Positions 34,120 through 46,842 of a stretch of DNA of 64,000 bases are shown piece after piece. A program made the position numbers and the translations under genes. Every line of letters begins with the position of its first letter. The first letter of the stretch is position 1. The stretch lies in the NCBI GenBank assembly GCA_026075535.2, contig AP026540.1, forward strand, positions 5,952,001 to 6,016,000, read 5' to 3'. The notes under the pieces are model-generated. The model did not search any database and was not told the origin of the DNA. It was given only the letters and a program-made list of their open reading frames with translations. Origin of the DNA: Tricholoma matsutake (taxonomy: Eukaryota > Basidiomycota > Agaricomycetes > Agaricales > Tricholomataceae).

Positions 34120-37100
34120 TCATAGGAAAGCGATCGTGAACAAAGAAAGGGGATAATTGCTCGTCTTCAAAGTCCAGAAGGTCTTTGGGAATATCTTCGT
34201 CGATGTTCGAAGTGTTTTGAAGTTTTTTGAGTCTTTTGGAGTCAATATTGAGGAAGTTCGGCGGCAGGGGAATTGATTTTCATGCAAAATAGGGAAGGAG
34301 TCGGAAGGCTGCGACTGGTCAATGAAATACTGATCCATCGAGTTCGCAGATGATATAGGCTCCTCCATAGTTTCAATCGATGACAATGAGCAGACCTAAA
34401 TATCGAGGTCGCATCTTGTGATTGAGGGATTTCTCGATTTGCGTGTTGCAAAGTAGGACCAGGTTGCCTTTTTCGAAGTTGTAGTCTTGCATTGTTCATT
34501 TGTGAATGACTTCGAAATGTTTCGTGGCTTCGAGTCGAGCAGTATAGACTTTTGAATAGAGAATTTCGAGGTCGGATGATCACTTCTGCAGTGCTATTGC
34601 TCTTTGAGCAATGAGATCGGTTGTCAATAAGATAGAATTGGGAGGGGGTTGCAAGTATGTTGCTTTGGAGATGTCGCGTGGGATTAGGGGATGTGATCCT
34701 GTAATTGCAAAGTAAGGAGAGCAACCCATGCATCTACAAACTGTAACTCGTTCTGCCCAAAACACCGAGTGTGCTCCAGCCAACCATTTGCTCTGATCTC
34801 CATTGACTGCTTTGAATAATGATTGTTGAATATCGAAATGAGCTCATTCGACAATTCTGTTCGCACGAGAGTTGTAGCCACTAATTCGAATGTGGTTAAT
34901 ATGATATTGTTTTGAAAGGTACTCCAACGCTGCGATGAATGCTGATCCGTTATTGCTCACGATTTTGTATAGCGAACCCCATCTACAAATGATATCTTTG
35001 AAGATCCAGTCCCCAAGGGTCATGGCATTTTCTCGTCGAAGGTTTCGCCACTCGGGATAAGTCATTAGTGAACATTGACCTTGTACAATATACTTGAATC
35101 CACTCGAGGGAGGCATTTGCATGGTATCGATGTAGACTTTGCCAAATAAAGGTGCAGGTGTGGTGACGGTAGGTGGGATAAGGAGATTTCGAGTTTGTTG
35201 TACCTGGCACAGGTGGCAAGTGTGAATATACGATGCAATGTCTGCTTTCATGTTAGGCCACCAAAATCATAGGGAAATAACGGCTTTCGTTGCGAAGACC
35301 ATTTTGTGTCCGATATCGTCGTGAGCTGCACAAATGACTTCGAGACAACGTTCGGGAATTGCAATGATTTTGTGAGCTCCATGCAAGTCTTTCCTCCAAA
35401 ATTTGCCGCAATCTAAGAAGAATTTGGTGCAATATCGAATGAAGGTAGCATATTCGGAATCTGATAAATCTGGAGGTCGTACCAAATCCTCTAACCATTT
35501 TTGAACACAAATTAATCTTTTGTCTTCCTTTTTTGCATTGTTCGTTCGTGGGACATCATCGTAGGTCTGATCCTCCCCCTTACTGAGATCTGAAGAGAGG
35601 GAGAGTGTCAAAACTCGATAGGAAGTGAAGGGTTGAGTCGTAACGGGATCGATTTGGTGTACAAAACCATGAAGACGGTCGATCCAGTCTCCAAAATTGT
35701 TTTCGTTATTGAACTGGTCATCTTCACCTTGTGGAGAATGTCTCGAAAGTCCATCTGGACCATGATGTGTACCTGCGACATGAACTAATGTGAAGTGAAA
35801 AGTGAGGATCAAGATGATCCATCAATTGATGCTAGTGCTAGGTGCGATATCAGGGTTCGAGAGCATGCCTTTGATATACCCTGTGTCGACTTTGACAATG
35901 AGGTTTCGGACCCCTATTAGGTACAATTGAAGTGCTCCGAGAGCACGATATAGACTGTAGAGTTCGAGTTTCACTTGCAAAAACCGGGATTCGCAGTTGT
36001 TAAGTGTGATTGAGCCGAATCGACTGTAATATCATTTTCGAAGGTTGTTGGGATTGCATTGCGCAAGAAAGAAGCCAATAGTGATGTACAAAGTATCGAC
36101 CGATAGGATAACTGGGGCGTTGGATGAGTAGTCAATAGCGTGAATTGCTGGGGAATTGATCAATGCTTGCTTCAGGTCTTCCTGTGCTGCGATTTGTTTC
36201 AGTCCGAAATCAAAGGGGACATCTTTTCATGTAAGGTGTATTGAAGCTGTAGCACATTGAGCGAAGTTTCGAATAAAGATACGACAAACTCCAATGGTTC
36301 CTAGAAATGCCTTGACTTCAGTAAGGCTTCGACAAGGCCCCCATTTGCTAACTGCTGCGATGCGAGTGGGATCGGCCATACAACCTTCGATATTGGATCA
36401 ATGACCTAGAACGATTATTTCGGAGACACAAAGGTAAAGTTTTGGACCAGAAAATGTTCCTCCACAATACTTCATGCATTGGACTATATGCTTTAGATTC
36501 CCGAAATGCTCCCAAATGAAGCGTTGAATGCCTGGACTATCAGCGATCATCTCATAAGATCCTCCGATAGTTCGATATTCTGATTTCGGACCCTTAACTG
36601 GTGTGTCGTCGATGTAAGGGATGGTGATATGAGGGATTTTGGGTTGTAGGATAAATGTTATGTTGTCATGTAAGATTGGAACCGAGTTCGTCCAACCCAT
36701 TGGTAGGGTGACAATTCAAAGTGCTCTGAAAGGTGTCTGAAACATTGTTAGATCTCGAGATGATTCTGCAACTTCCCTTTTGTCAAATGCGACATATAAG
36801 TCCAACATTCCACTGCAAGCGCGTCCACCAAATTGTTCAGCTAGATGCTCGGGGATTGGGACAATGCCAGAGTGCTGTATTGTTACTTGATTAAGAGGCT
36901 CAAGACTGTGAATGATTCAAAGTGATTTTGCGTCTTTCTTCACAATGCAAAACCATCGCGACCGATACAATGAGTTTGACAACTCGTATACTCCTGCTTC
37001 TATCTTCTTTTTCAGCATCTCACAGATCCGTTCATACAGACCAGGAGGTATAGGGATATTATGTTCGACCCATGGAGTGTGAGGAATAACAGGGAATTTG

Positions 37101-38331
37101 ATAGGAGGAAAGAGGTTGGGGCAAAAGCTTCCTCGTTCTTGTTCGGTCCATGCGAAACCCATTTTGTGATTTCGAATAAAATCGTGCATAAGCTTTTGTT
37201 CTTCTGGCCATGGAAAAGTACCAGGATGGTTTTTGTTGATAATAGCTTTGCGTTCGAGTGTATATCGTGGAGAAGGGACAAATGATGGGGGGTGAGGATT
37301 GAGTTTTGGCATTTGCTTGAGGGGGTCGCCAGTGATTGTTCGAATGATGTGAAATCGATTGGGTAGTTCAGTAATAACTGGTTGAACTTTCTGTGCGACT
37401 GGTTTGTATTTCTTCTTTGAGGCTGCGAAGGTTGGGTATATAGGGTCAGTTGATGAGACGTGGGGAGGGGAAATAATAGCGGAGTCATGCATAGAGGTGG
37501 CCATCAAGGCCGATAAAGATGTTGCATGCTGGCGACTAGCCGTTAAATATAAGTTCGCAAGGATCGAAGAAAAGGAAAAGGTGTTCGAAGAGTTCGAGGA
37601 GTCAATATCAGGAATAATCGCAGTGTACTGGATAGTTATAGAGGAATTAGAATGGTCAAAAGAAATAATGAGGGCGCACTGGTTATTCTCCAAGATTTTA
37701 TCCTCTAGTTGCAAAAATCCTTGCAAACTACTCTTCTTTGTTGATTAGATCGGGGAATAGTCAGAATAGTGCAGAATCATGTCAAGTTCAGATTGAATAT
37801 AGTTATCATCTGCACTTCATTTCGATAATTCTTGACCATACTCTCTGTGAGAATGTCAAATGGTCATCCGAGCAGAATGTCGTATGCTGGATCGCAGATG
37901 ATGTGTATCTGCATATAGAGAGTGATGCTACCGACTTCGCAAGGTACATTCCATGCTAAACCTAGACTCTGGTCAATACCACCATTAGCCAATTGCAGAG
38001 GGATGTGTATCGAAGGATCATATGCAAGACCGAGTTTGTGACAGACTTCTTCCAACATTGCAATGATTGATGAACCTGGATCGACTACACTTTTGACTGG
38101 ATTTCTGCCGTTGACATTCATAATAACCGATCTAATAGAATGTGATTCCTTCGCTGCGATAAAAGGTTCGGGTATTTCTCCAGGGTGAAGACTGCTAATA
38201 TAGGTTTTGTAAGGGTCGTCAATTATGAATATGTCATCATGAAGGAGATTCGTAGCATTATTTCCTTTGGGTTGTTGGGTACAATGCACAGTGACCTGTT
38301 CCTTCCATTTCATATGAACTTCGCAATAGTA
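34120..38331 (-). pseudogene. element VII pol: PR-RT-RNaseH-IN
   Basis: Protease (37864-38313) has VVDPGSSIIAM, the D-P-G-S variant of this fungal lineage. RT (36200-37726) has FPWPEEQKLM, LPMGWTNS and catalytic IPYIDDTPVKGP. RNase H follows (LSVDTLYITIGFFL) and ends VAGTHHGPDGLSR. Integrase (34380-35270) has HTCHLCQ and degenerate core motifs VYIDTMQMPPS and IVSNNGSAF (second Asp now Asn). About eleven in-frame TGA codons occur, each at a position where arginine is expected. The domain order continues from the linker at 61130-61665 across the KDZ insertion. Confidence 0.88.
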
Positions 38332-39270
38332 GCTGGCATTATTGTTAACAATCTATCGGTGCTAGTCGATAGGCCATTGTGCACAGTACCGATGATTTTA
38401 TTACAATGACATTGTAATAGATATCTGATAGATGTAGTAGATGTTATTGTTAATGATTGTTAATGATTGTAGATGGTACCACAACCAACTGTAATACATT
38501 GTTAATGGTATTGGGGCCCATTGTTAATCATTGTAAATGGTACTGGCATCCATTGTAATACATTGTTAATCATTGTAAATGGTACTGGCATCCATTGTAA
38601 TACATTGTTAATAGTTGTAAATGGTACTGGCATCCATTGTAATACATTGTTAATCATTGTAAATGGTACTGGGGCCTATTGTTAATCATTGTAAATGGTA
38701 CTGGCATCCATTGTAATACATTGTTAATAGTTGTAAATGGTACTGGCACCCATTGTAATACATTGTTAATCATTGTAAATGGTACTGGGGCCTATTGTTA
38801 ATCATTGTAAATGGTACTGGCATCCATTGTAACACATTGTTAATCATTGTAAATGGTACTGGCATCCATTGTAATACATTGTTAATAGTTGTAAATGGTA
38901 CTGGCACCCATTGTAATACATTGTTAATCATTGTAAATGGTACTGGGGCCTATTGTTAATCATTGTAAATGGTACTGGCATCCATTGTAACACATTGTTA
39001 ATCATTGTAAATGGTACTGGCATCCATTGTAATACATTGTTAATAGTTGTAAATGGTACTGGCACCCATTGTAATACATTGTTAATCATTGTAAATGGTA
39101 CTGGCATCCATTGTAATACATTGTTAATAGTTGTAAATGGTACTGGCACCCATTGTAATACATTGTTAATCATTGTAAATGGTACTGGCATCCATTGTAA
39201 TACATTGTTAATCATTGTACTAAATGGTACTGGGGCCTATTGTTAATCATTGTAAATGGTACTGGGACTC
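38332..39270. repeat. left terminal inverted repeat of the KDZ element, 42-bp tandem units
   Basis: Unique outer part 38332-38490 (GCTGGCATTATTGTTAACAA...) followed by about 18 tandem units, full length 42 bp, built on TTGTAAATGGTACTGGCA. Unit variants carry GGCATCC, GGCACCC or, in a shorter form, GGGGCC. The right end (60316-61129) is the reverse complement of the same arrangement. Open frames across the array are artefacts of a unit length divisible by three. Confidence 0.9.
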
Positions 39271-39399
39271 ATTCTTAATGCTTGCAAATAATATTTGAAC
39301 TATTGTAAATCATTGCTAATGAATAAATAGTATTTCATAGCAGAAAATATTGCCAAACAAATGTGATTATAATGCTAGTCTATTGGATACCACAAAATA

Positions 39400-41575
39400 T
39401 GATTAATGTGGATGAGTAGTTCAAGATCTGATAAATGTTAGTTTGATCTAAAAAAAAGGACACCACATACTTTTTTGTGGCAGGCAATTCCCCATTTTCA
39501 GTGTCGTCAATCCCTCGCTTTTTCCCCTGATCCTCTCTGGCATCCAAGGCAATCTTTAGCTGGACCAAAGTCCAACTAACATCCACCACTGCTGTTTTAA
39601 GGCGAGGCAAATCAGAATCACCAGAAGAAGTATTACCTTGCATCCACCAAGCCAAAGCAAGAATAACCACAAGAAAGCCATTTGCTCCACCACATAACAG
39701 CTGTGACCATGAAGGGTCAGATGGTATAAGTTGAGAGTGTTCATCACCCCGCCAGCCTGTCTGAATAGCTTTCCACCATGCAAACCAGTGATTGCCAAAA
39801 TCTTTGATATTCTTCAACTGTGGCATTTGATCAGCTTGTAACCACCAGCTATTCTTCAGCCATACTCCAATCTCACCAGGTTGATTCTTGGTAGGCAAAC
39901 GCTAGACATTGCTACTATTAGATTGTGAATTGGTAATTAGCTAGCACTTACAGTTTTTGGTGGATTTTCAGTCTTGAACAAAACCCAGTTTTTCAATAGA
40001 TTGACCCAAAACTCTTCATCCAAAATCTTCTTCAAGAAAGGAAGAATAGCGATGACAGCACTGTCTGCTTTGTCAGCTGTAGGAAGTTGGGGTACAATAA
40101 TATCATCACTGGAAGGTGTGGAAGCAGAGAATGATATCAGCAATGCTGCATTTGGAAGGGTTTTGGTTGCCTTCACAGGCGACAGTGCCCTTGTCATGTC
40201 TCCAGCATTAGAAGCAGCTCTTCAGTTGCATTAGCCTCATAGTCAAAGCAAACAAGTATTGCTTACTTCGTTTTCTTGCCCTTTCCCTTTTTTGATGATT
40301 TGTTGATCAAATTCGAAGCCCCTTTACCCAATCCTAGTTCATGTAATAATTGATTATTTCTTGCAATATTACCTGCTCGTTCCTTCTCATAATCAGAAAG
40401 TTTCACAGTAGATGCAGAAGGGGTAGCATCAACATCAGCAGGTGCAGAAGAGGTAGGGTCGACATCAGCAGATGCAGAAGGGGTAGTATCGACATCAGCA
40501 GGTGCAGGAGTGGCTTCATGTGAGAGACCTTCCAATGCTCAGGAATCACAAGTCTTCTTATCTATTGCAAACAATGAGCTCTGAATACTGGATGCTTTTA
40601 AGACTGTCACCATAAGCAGCTTCAAGAAGCCTATCGAAGTGCGATAGAAAATCATCATTATATGAGCTTCCCAGAAACTGGGCCAATGATTGACCCTTTA
40701 ATGTAGTTCCTTCATTCGAGCTATCAATTTGAAGGTTAGATTCACGAGAAATGATGGGTCAAGTCACTTACACAAGAGTTTGAATGGCACCTCCTTCTTG
40801 AGGCATTGGTCCTCCCACGATGATTGTACAAGCCCAACCTGTTTGCCTGGCAATATTCTTGGCAGCATCTTCAATTGTATGAGGGAGCATGTCAATATGG
40901 CTATTGCAAATTAGAATATAATTCAAGTCATGATGGCCCAGATTTGCAACACTTACTTTTGTAGCATGCAATTGGGATTATCACCTTCACTGTCCATGTA
41001 CTTATACTCTTGCTGAAACTCTTCTACCTTTTCCTTGGTGGTTTCATCAGCTGAATTGTACCATTCCTGCATCTTCTGGTTATGAAAGGTAAAGTGATCA
41101 TGATGTGTAAACTCCTTAGTCAGATTGGCTTCTTTATGTGCTTCCCACTCAGTGTTGAACTTTGGTTTAAGCTCTTCTCCATATAACTTCACAAATGCTT
41201 GCCAGTGATGTAATAGTTGTGAAGTGCTCTTGAGATTTAGAACCTTTCTGAACTCGAACCACGACTCTTATTATAAATCCAATCATGAATTTGCTGCCCA
41301 ATATTATCATATGCCAAACAAAAGTATATAAGTGTTGGACAACTTACCTTTTTGCTTGTCTTGAGCTTGAGGAGTTTTGCATGCTCCTCATTTTCTTTTG
41401 CGAACTCTATCTCCTTAGCAGATGGGGCATTGGCAGGCCATTTGTCATGGAAGTCTTCGTAAACTTTAGCAAGAAAGGTGGGAACTGTTTTACTCTCCTG
41501 TGCTTTGCAAAACCCTGCAAGCAGGTTGTAAAGCCAGGCATGCTGCTCAGGAGTCATCCAAGCTGCTTTTGGCAT
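39400..41575 (-). pseudogene. KDZ-associated accessory protein gene
   Basis: A multi-exon minus-strand gene from ATG 41575. Introns 41294-41347, 40901-40956, 40721-40771 and 39915-39951 have GTAAGT-type donors and AG ends. Segments in order: QHAWLYNLLAGFCKAQ; QIHDWIYNKSRG with a 1-base frame slip just after; WQAFVKLYGEELKPKFNTEW; IDMLPHTIEDAAKNIARQTGW then VGGPMP; an Ala/Asp/Pro/Ser repeat stretch; NIARNNQLLHELGLGKG; WLKNSWWLQADQ; and a C-terminal GGANGFLVVILALAWW. This matches an uncharacterised agaricomycete family that I associate with KDZ transposons. Function unknown. Confidence 0.65.
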
Positions 41576-41724
41576 AGTAGTGAAAATTGCAAAGAAATTT
41601 GGAGATATGTGAATGTGACAAGCAAGGCAAACCCCACATGATCGTGTTTCACAGCCATGTCCTTACTGCAGGTTTCGCAATTAAAATACATTGTAAATAG
41701 ATTTATCATTGGTACAGTACTACA

Positions 41725-42960
41725 TTAACAGTACCTACATAATTGCATATAGGTATGAAAGATCCCATCTCCCATCATGTAACAGCTCCTGTGTCTGGGA
41801 AGGCGTGCAATTGTGGGCTTCTTTGAGCACAGGAGCTGAAGATGATGATGACATTGTGTTGTCATCATTGGGGCTTGGATAGGGATCCACCCCACGAGCA
41901 GATGCTCACAGCGGCAGTTGTGTTTGTCAGTGCCAATAGTTAAATTAGTATCTAAAAAGTTTGTTAGTAAAATGAAAATGAAACGAGAAGAGAAGAAACA
42001 AACATACCTATGGCCCAAGAGATGTCGATGACGTCTCTTGGGCCTTTGTTTCATTTGGTTCTGGTCCCCCCTCTCTTCACTATGGTCATTCCCCTCTCTT
42101 CGTCATAGTCGTCCCTTTCTTTGTTGTAGATGTCCCCCCTCTCTTCATTGTCTGCTTCCTCTCGGCATTGTCTCCCCTCCGAGTCCTGCCCACTCTGCAA
42201 GCAGGGGCTCACAGCAGTGGTGATGGCGGCATCATCCCCATCCCCCCTCAGTCATCATCACCGTTGATCCACCCACAATCCACCCCACGAGCAGTTGCTC
42301 ATGAGGCTGGGGGCAGGTGGTGTGCTTCATTGTCAGTCCTCTCCCCATTTTGTCCTCATCCCCTGTCGTTGTTGGTCCATTGTTGAGCACCCGCAATCCA
42401 CCTTGCGAGCAGGGGCTCACAACGGTGGTGGTGAGTCAGCTTCATTGTCATCATAGTAGTACTTTAGTTTGTACCTAAGAAGATTGTTAGCAGCAAAATA
42501 ATGAAACAAAAGTAAAAAACTTTGCTGAGTGGAGGCAAGGGGTGCAGTTCTGGTGGCTGTTGTCAATGTCATTGTCAACAGTGGTGTGGCACCTGGGGGC
42601 TGTGCAAAACATTGTCGGCAGTGATGTCACCATACGTGGCAGATAACAGGGGGGTCAGTAATGATCATGGTCCTGGGGCCAGTTTGAGGTATGGTGGTGG
42701 GGTCTGTCACCGTTCCAACCGTTTTTTGTCCTGTGGATGTGGTAACTGTCGTGCCACTAGGTAGACTTTCCTGGCCAGTAACAATGCATCTGGCACATGC
42801 TACAGCTACAGCTACCACTGGGTGAGCAAAACCCAGATGTCCAGGGGAATTGCTTGGACCGCGCACAGTGGTACTGCAGGCTTCACAGGCCAAGGTGGAC
42901 ATGGTGGCTTGCAGGCAATTACAGCACAGCCACACCATAGCCACATCATTGCCAATAACT
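41725..42960 (-). pseudogene. second copy of the GPRD..ISWA repeat gene
   Basis: The last intron is 41952-42007 (GTATGT donor, TACTAAC branch, TTTAG). The exon before it ends in the palindrome 42012-42044, read as GPRDVIDISWAIG across a phase-1 junction, and is preceded by an acidic, EERG-containing stretch with one TGA at a likely arginine. The final exon contains CEHLLVGWIP and stops at 41725. A second acceptor-like site lies near 42468. The 5' part (42627-42944) has three CxxC pairs (CCNC, CEAC, CARC). Same family as the gene in the CACTA element at 3660-5560. Confidence 0.5.
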
Positions 42961-43055
42961 TGCCCCTATAAACTTGCCCCTGTAAACACCACATCTAATC
43001 ACCAAATTGTTGCCAACAACTTGCCCCTGTGAAGTTGCCCCTGTAAACACCACAT
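42957..43055. repeat. short tandem duplication, ~58 bp unit
   Basis: Two copies of a unit containing AACTTGCCCCTRTAAA, TTGCCCCTGTAAACACC and ACATCTA, just upstream of ATG 43088. It may be part of the promoter or leader of the following ORF. Confidence 0.6.
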
Positions 43056-43087
43056 CTACTATCGCCAAATCTATCTGCCTATCCACA

Positions 43088-43654
43088 ATGTCCAAGAATC
43101 AGAAAGCAAGAGCTGAGCAATCTGCAATCTTTACCACTGTAGAGGAAGATGCTGATCTTCTCGATCTGCTGGAAATTGCGACATCCCCTGCTAGAAAAAC
43201 ATTCTTTGTCTCCCACCTTCACAAATCCCTGCCTGGTGCTTTTGATCGGTTTGATGGCAAAGAGCCTGCAAAGCAGTTTGACATCTTCACCACCTGGTTT
43301 GGCAACTATGACCAGTTGCATAACCTCTTTCATCGCATCAGTGGTGCATTATACCAGTGGCAGCAATACTTCCTGCAGAACTGATTCAGCAAGAGGCAGT
43401 TCAGCACCTCAATCAGTTTGGATTGGACCGATGACAAAAAGGTGGCCTTTCTGGGCAAGATTCGAGTCATATATGTTTCCGAGCTCAAAACCCCTTATCC
43501 ACCCAAATACCACTGGATGGTGGAATCTTTGGCAATTGAGCAGAGATGGAAGAGGTACATCAAAACAGGAAAGCAGCCCGATCCCAGGCACAAGCAATAT
43601 CCTTTATTTTTTGTCGATCCTAAGAAACTTCAGGCAGATTTTAAGCAATATTAA
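43088..43654 (+). pseudogene. unknown protein in the KDZ element, one TGA
   Basis: Starts MSKNQKARAEQSAI and reads about 98 codons to a TGA at 43382, then continues in frame to a stop at 43652 (about 188 codons in all). Sequence features: an Asp/Leu-rich helix near residue 20, then LYQWQQYFLQN just before the TGA, then an aromatic/basic tail (YHWMVESLAIEQRWKRYI). The TGA is probably a former arginine codon as elsewhere in the window. No family recognised; its end overlaps the inverted duplication starting at 43645. Confidence 0.45.
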
Positions 43655-44065
43655 TGCCTCAGGACAGTCCATGAGTCTGTAAAAGAGAGGTGAAGAGTCA
43701 ATGTGAGGAGGTAGTTTACAGTCACTCACCCAAGGTACATAATACTGCAATTGCTTGGTGTAGTTGCATATATTAGGGTGTAATATCACAGTAAATGAGG
43801 TTCCCTCATGTTAGAGAGCATCCGGATAGTAGTTGAGGATGTAGAACATACCAGAGAGAGGGTTGAACCAGGAGTTCCCAAAAAGGCAATAATTCAAGCA
43901 TAGCTCAAGAATGACATGGCGCGCTTGTAATCAGAGAGCAGGAGTGGACAGAGACAAGTTGATTCTATGGGATGCAAAAACTCTGGAAGGAATCTGTGGA
44001 GGAACAAGTAAGATACAAGCAAGACATAGTTTCAGAGCTGGTTGATTGAGTAAGGCTCCAACTGT
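43645..44065 (-). pseudogene. left (minus) copy of a divergent unknown gene pair
   Basis: Reverse-complement related to 44875-45360. The minus strand encodes a hydrophobic exon (INLSLSTPAL, one TGA, then ARHVILELCLNYCLFGNSWF) ending at a GTATGT donor, then the conserved block TGAGTGACTGTAAACTACC. It shares with the other copy about 95 bp of near identity at 43648-43745 (versus 45248-45350). Function unknown. Confidence 0.4.
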
Positions 44066-44874
44066 TCTATCTATATAACCATCTTATATGGTTTATACTG
44101 TATATGTTTATGTTTATGTATAGGGCTTGGGCCTCAAGGTGGTGTACACAGTAGTTATACAGTATATAGATGGTTAAACAGTTTGCCTATTATGATCAAT
44201 GGCAATAATGAATACAAGGATGTCACAAGGGGTGGCAGAACAGGAAAAACACATATCCACTTGCATTTTTTTTCTCAGCCCCTTGGTTGACCTCTTTCTG
44301 CCATATATGGTAATTTCCCATCATGTGCAGTTCTTTTTCCCAGGCAATTTTCACAGAAAATTTCATCGCTGTATAGTATACAGACTTCCTTGCATGCAAT
44401 TCCTATGCTAGGCTAGCTGTGATTTTGAACCCATGTAACACTGGCAACTTCAATATTTTGTATGTGTTGACACAATGTTGACAAGAAACTATGCCACATC
44501 ATACCCAACTTGCTGATGACATGTCAACGACTTCCCTTGGCAACCTTCTTAGCAGCATAACACACATTTTCAGTAAATCTACAGTTTCTATTAGTTCAGG
44601 GGCTATTCTACCACCATCCTCAGTGGTTCATGCCCAAGCAAAGCCATTTTTCATAATTTACATGTCTATAGAACCCATTTGGTGGCTCAATGACACCTAT
44701 CAGCATTGTATATACCCTAGTATAATTATTGTTTTCAGCGGTTATGTTGATAAAGGAAGGAAATGATAATGTCTTTCAACTGTGTATATTAAGTGTATAT
44801 CTGTTTATTAAACAGTATATAGATGGTTATATGGTTTAGACAACTGTTTATGTATATGTGGCCTTCGAGGAGTA
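44066..44874. other. spacer between divergent copies, AT-rich palindromic
   Basis: Holds inverted, diverged copies of ATATAACCATCT/AGATGGTTATAT and of a GTTTATGTATA hairpin with GGCCT..AGG at its centre near both edges. The interior (44200-44760) has no coding sequence I can support. It could be a bidirectional promoter for the gene pair, or a MITE-like insertion. Confidence 0.35.
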
Positions 44875-45880
44875 TACATAAACTAAACGGTTGGAGCCTT
44901 ATGATCGAGACACATCCGATCATGAACGACATGCCCTTGCCCGATCACTTCATTGGACCATTCATCAGTACTCTTTCAAGCACCCTGCCTCAATTTCTCC
45001 ACAGATTCCCTTCAATCATTTTGCATTCTATAGAATCAACTTGCCTCTATCTACTTCTGCTATCTGATTATGAGCACACTGTGTTGTTCTTGAGCTATTC
45101 TTGAATTATTACCTTTTTTGGAACACTTGGTTCAACATGCTCTCTGGTACATGCTACCACCTCTGTTGCTATCTGGACTATCTCCAGCTCAAAAAAACTC
45201 CACTTTCCATTATATTATGCACTAATCTCTATAGTACAACAAGCAAATACAGTATTATGGACCTTGGGTGAGTGACTCTAGCCTACCTCCTCACATTGAC
45301 TCTTCACCTCTCTTTTACAGACTCATGGACTGTCCTGAGGCATTAATATTGCTTATAATGCCTTGGTATACCTGTCTACACTGTCACTAATGGGCTATAT
45401 GAGCTGGCATAGAGTGACAAGGAGAATAGGTGAGTAGGTGAAAACCCTACATTGGAGGACGAAGTTTTGACTTTCAGGATTGTATCTAGGCTATTTTTAT
45501 CAGGGAATGGACTATACTAAATGGTTGGAAGGATATCCAGATGCCAGGTAAGGTGCATGCTCCATGGTGAGTGAAGTTCACCTATGTTGATGGGGAACCC
45601 ATGCCCTAGTGAGCCAGAACCTTATCCCCCTGCCATAACCTCTACTAACCTTAATTATAATTTTATATCAGACCTAGGAATCGAAGAAAGCGAACGTTTT
45701 GGCTCCACGGATCTCTCAGAGTAAGCATTCCTCCTCCTCACTCCTCATTGTCTTTTCTGTCTATACTGACCACTCTAGAGTCTTTAGGGGGCATATCACA
45801 TCATTCACTATAACTATCCTGTTCTTTTTCAATGCCAATATTAGGTGGAAGGCCCAGGAGTGTAGGTAAGTGATAACCTC
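44875..45880 (+). CDS. right (plus) copy of the divergent gene pair, spliced, unknown
   Basis: A hydrophobic exon matching the left copy (FAFYRINLPLST, two TGA codons, VVLELFLNYYLFWNTWF), then several exon-like blocks with proper borders: 45504-45547 after TTTATCAG and before GTAAGG (MDYTKWLEGYPDA); 45672-45720 before GTAAGC (PRNRRKRTFWLHGSLR); 45845-45864 before GTAAGT (WKAQECR). The W/L-rich and basic blocks look protein-like. Family and function not recognised; probably degenerate. Confidence 0.4.
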
Positions 45881-46378
45881 TCCCCCTCCCCATACAGCTG
45901 CATTGACACACAACTCCTCACTCCCAGCTCTCCCAACTTCATTCCCAACCTCTACATACATCCCTCCATCCTTCTACATACACCCTGGTGACTGTGGAGC
46001 ATGTACATGCTCATTACAGGTTACCCTCTTTGGTCACTCTCTCACTTCTCCCCCTTCCCTCCCTTCCTACCTCATACAGCACAAATAACACTTGTGTACA
46101 TAGCTCTAAATATAATTATATACCCATGCACATGTAGTAGAGCCCCTCAATGGAAAAAGAGACCCCTACTCCTCTCTTTATCAAGAGAAGATGTTTGTTA
46201 TAGGCCCAAAATGGGTGTAAAAGCGAAATTGATTGTTTAATAACACTCTATGCACATCTATAATTATTATCTACCAAAAAAAGCGAAGGAAAAGGGTGCA
46301 GAATGAGTGGAATAGTGAGCTCGTCATGGGGGAACCATAACCTCAACCTCAACCCAGGTTTGGTTGCCAACCAGATCC
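45881..46378. other. no gene seen
   Basis: A pyrimidine-rich stretch followed by AT-rich sequence inside the KDZ element. No supported ORF. It ends with GATCC (46374-46378), the target duplication of Gypsy V-b. Confidence 0.5.
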
Positions 46379-46801
46379 TATAAGGGCAACCTCAGCCTCT
46401 AGCAAAGGGAAATCCAAAGTTAAAATTATGCTACATAATACAGGGATTGGGGGCGCACCTAGCAAAGGGAAATCCAAAGAGAAAACTCTAAAGATCCCTT
46501 TGCCAGTGCCCAGTATATGTGAAAACTGCAAAAATCAAATAATAACTAAAAATAGAAAAGGCGGAGATAGGCTGATCAAGGCCGCTGCATGACATAATAC
46601 CAAGGGGTAGATGTCGGAAGGGTACTCCGTCTCTAAATATAAAACTGTCAACATGCACAAATGTGATAGAAAGGGAAATTAGTAATAAAATAAGGGAAAA
46701 ATCATAGAAAATGAAGAATAGAAGGAAACGAGGCGAGAAAAAATATAGGACGAACGTAAAAAATAGGAGAAACACGTGGGACACCCTCTAGTCCCCTTAC
46801 A
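46379..46801 (-). mobile_element. 3' LTR of Gypsy element V-b
   Basis: 423 bp; minus strand TGTAAGGGGACTAG to CCCTTATA. It differs from the (split) 5' LTR at six positions, all transitions, four at CpG. Polypurine tract TTAGAGGGGGGGTGA at 46802-46816. Confidence 0.93.
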
Positions 46802-46842
46802 TCACCCCCCCTCTAAGATGCATCACCCCGATGCATTCAAAA

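Noticed and set aside
38953..39246. 14-residue-repeat protein across the 42-bp array (also at 60568-60885)
   Set aside because: Same artefact: 42 is divisible by three, and the array is a transposon end present in both orientations.
38491..39270. CRISPR-like array
   Set aside because: No unique spacers between repeats; units are directly tandem, and the setting is eukaryotic.
46488..46784. Hydrophobic ORF with signal-peptide look (also 57688-58047)
   Set aside because: It lies wholly inside V-type LTRs and is not conserved as coding sequence; the T-rich LTR strand gives Phe/Leu runs.
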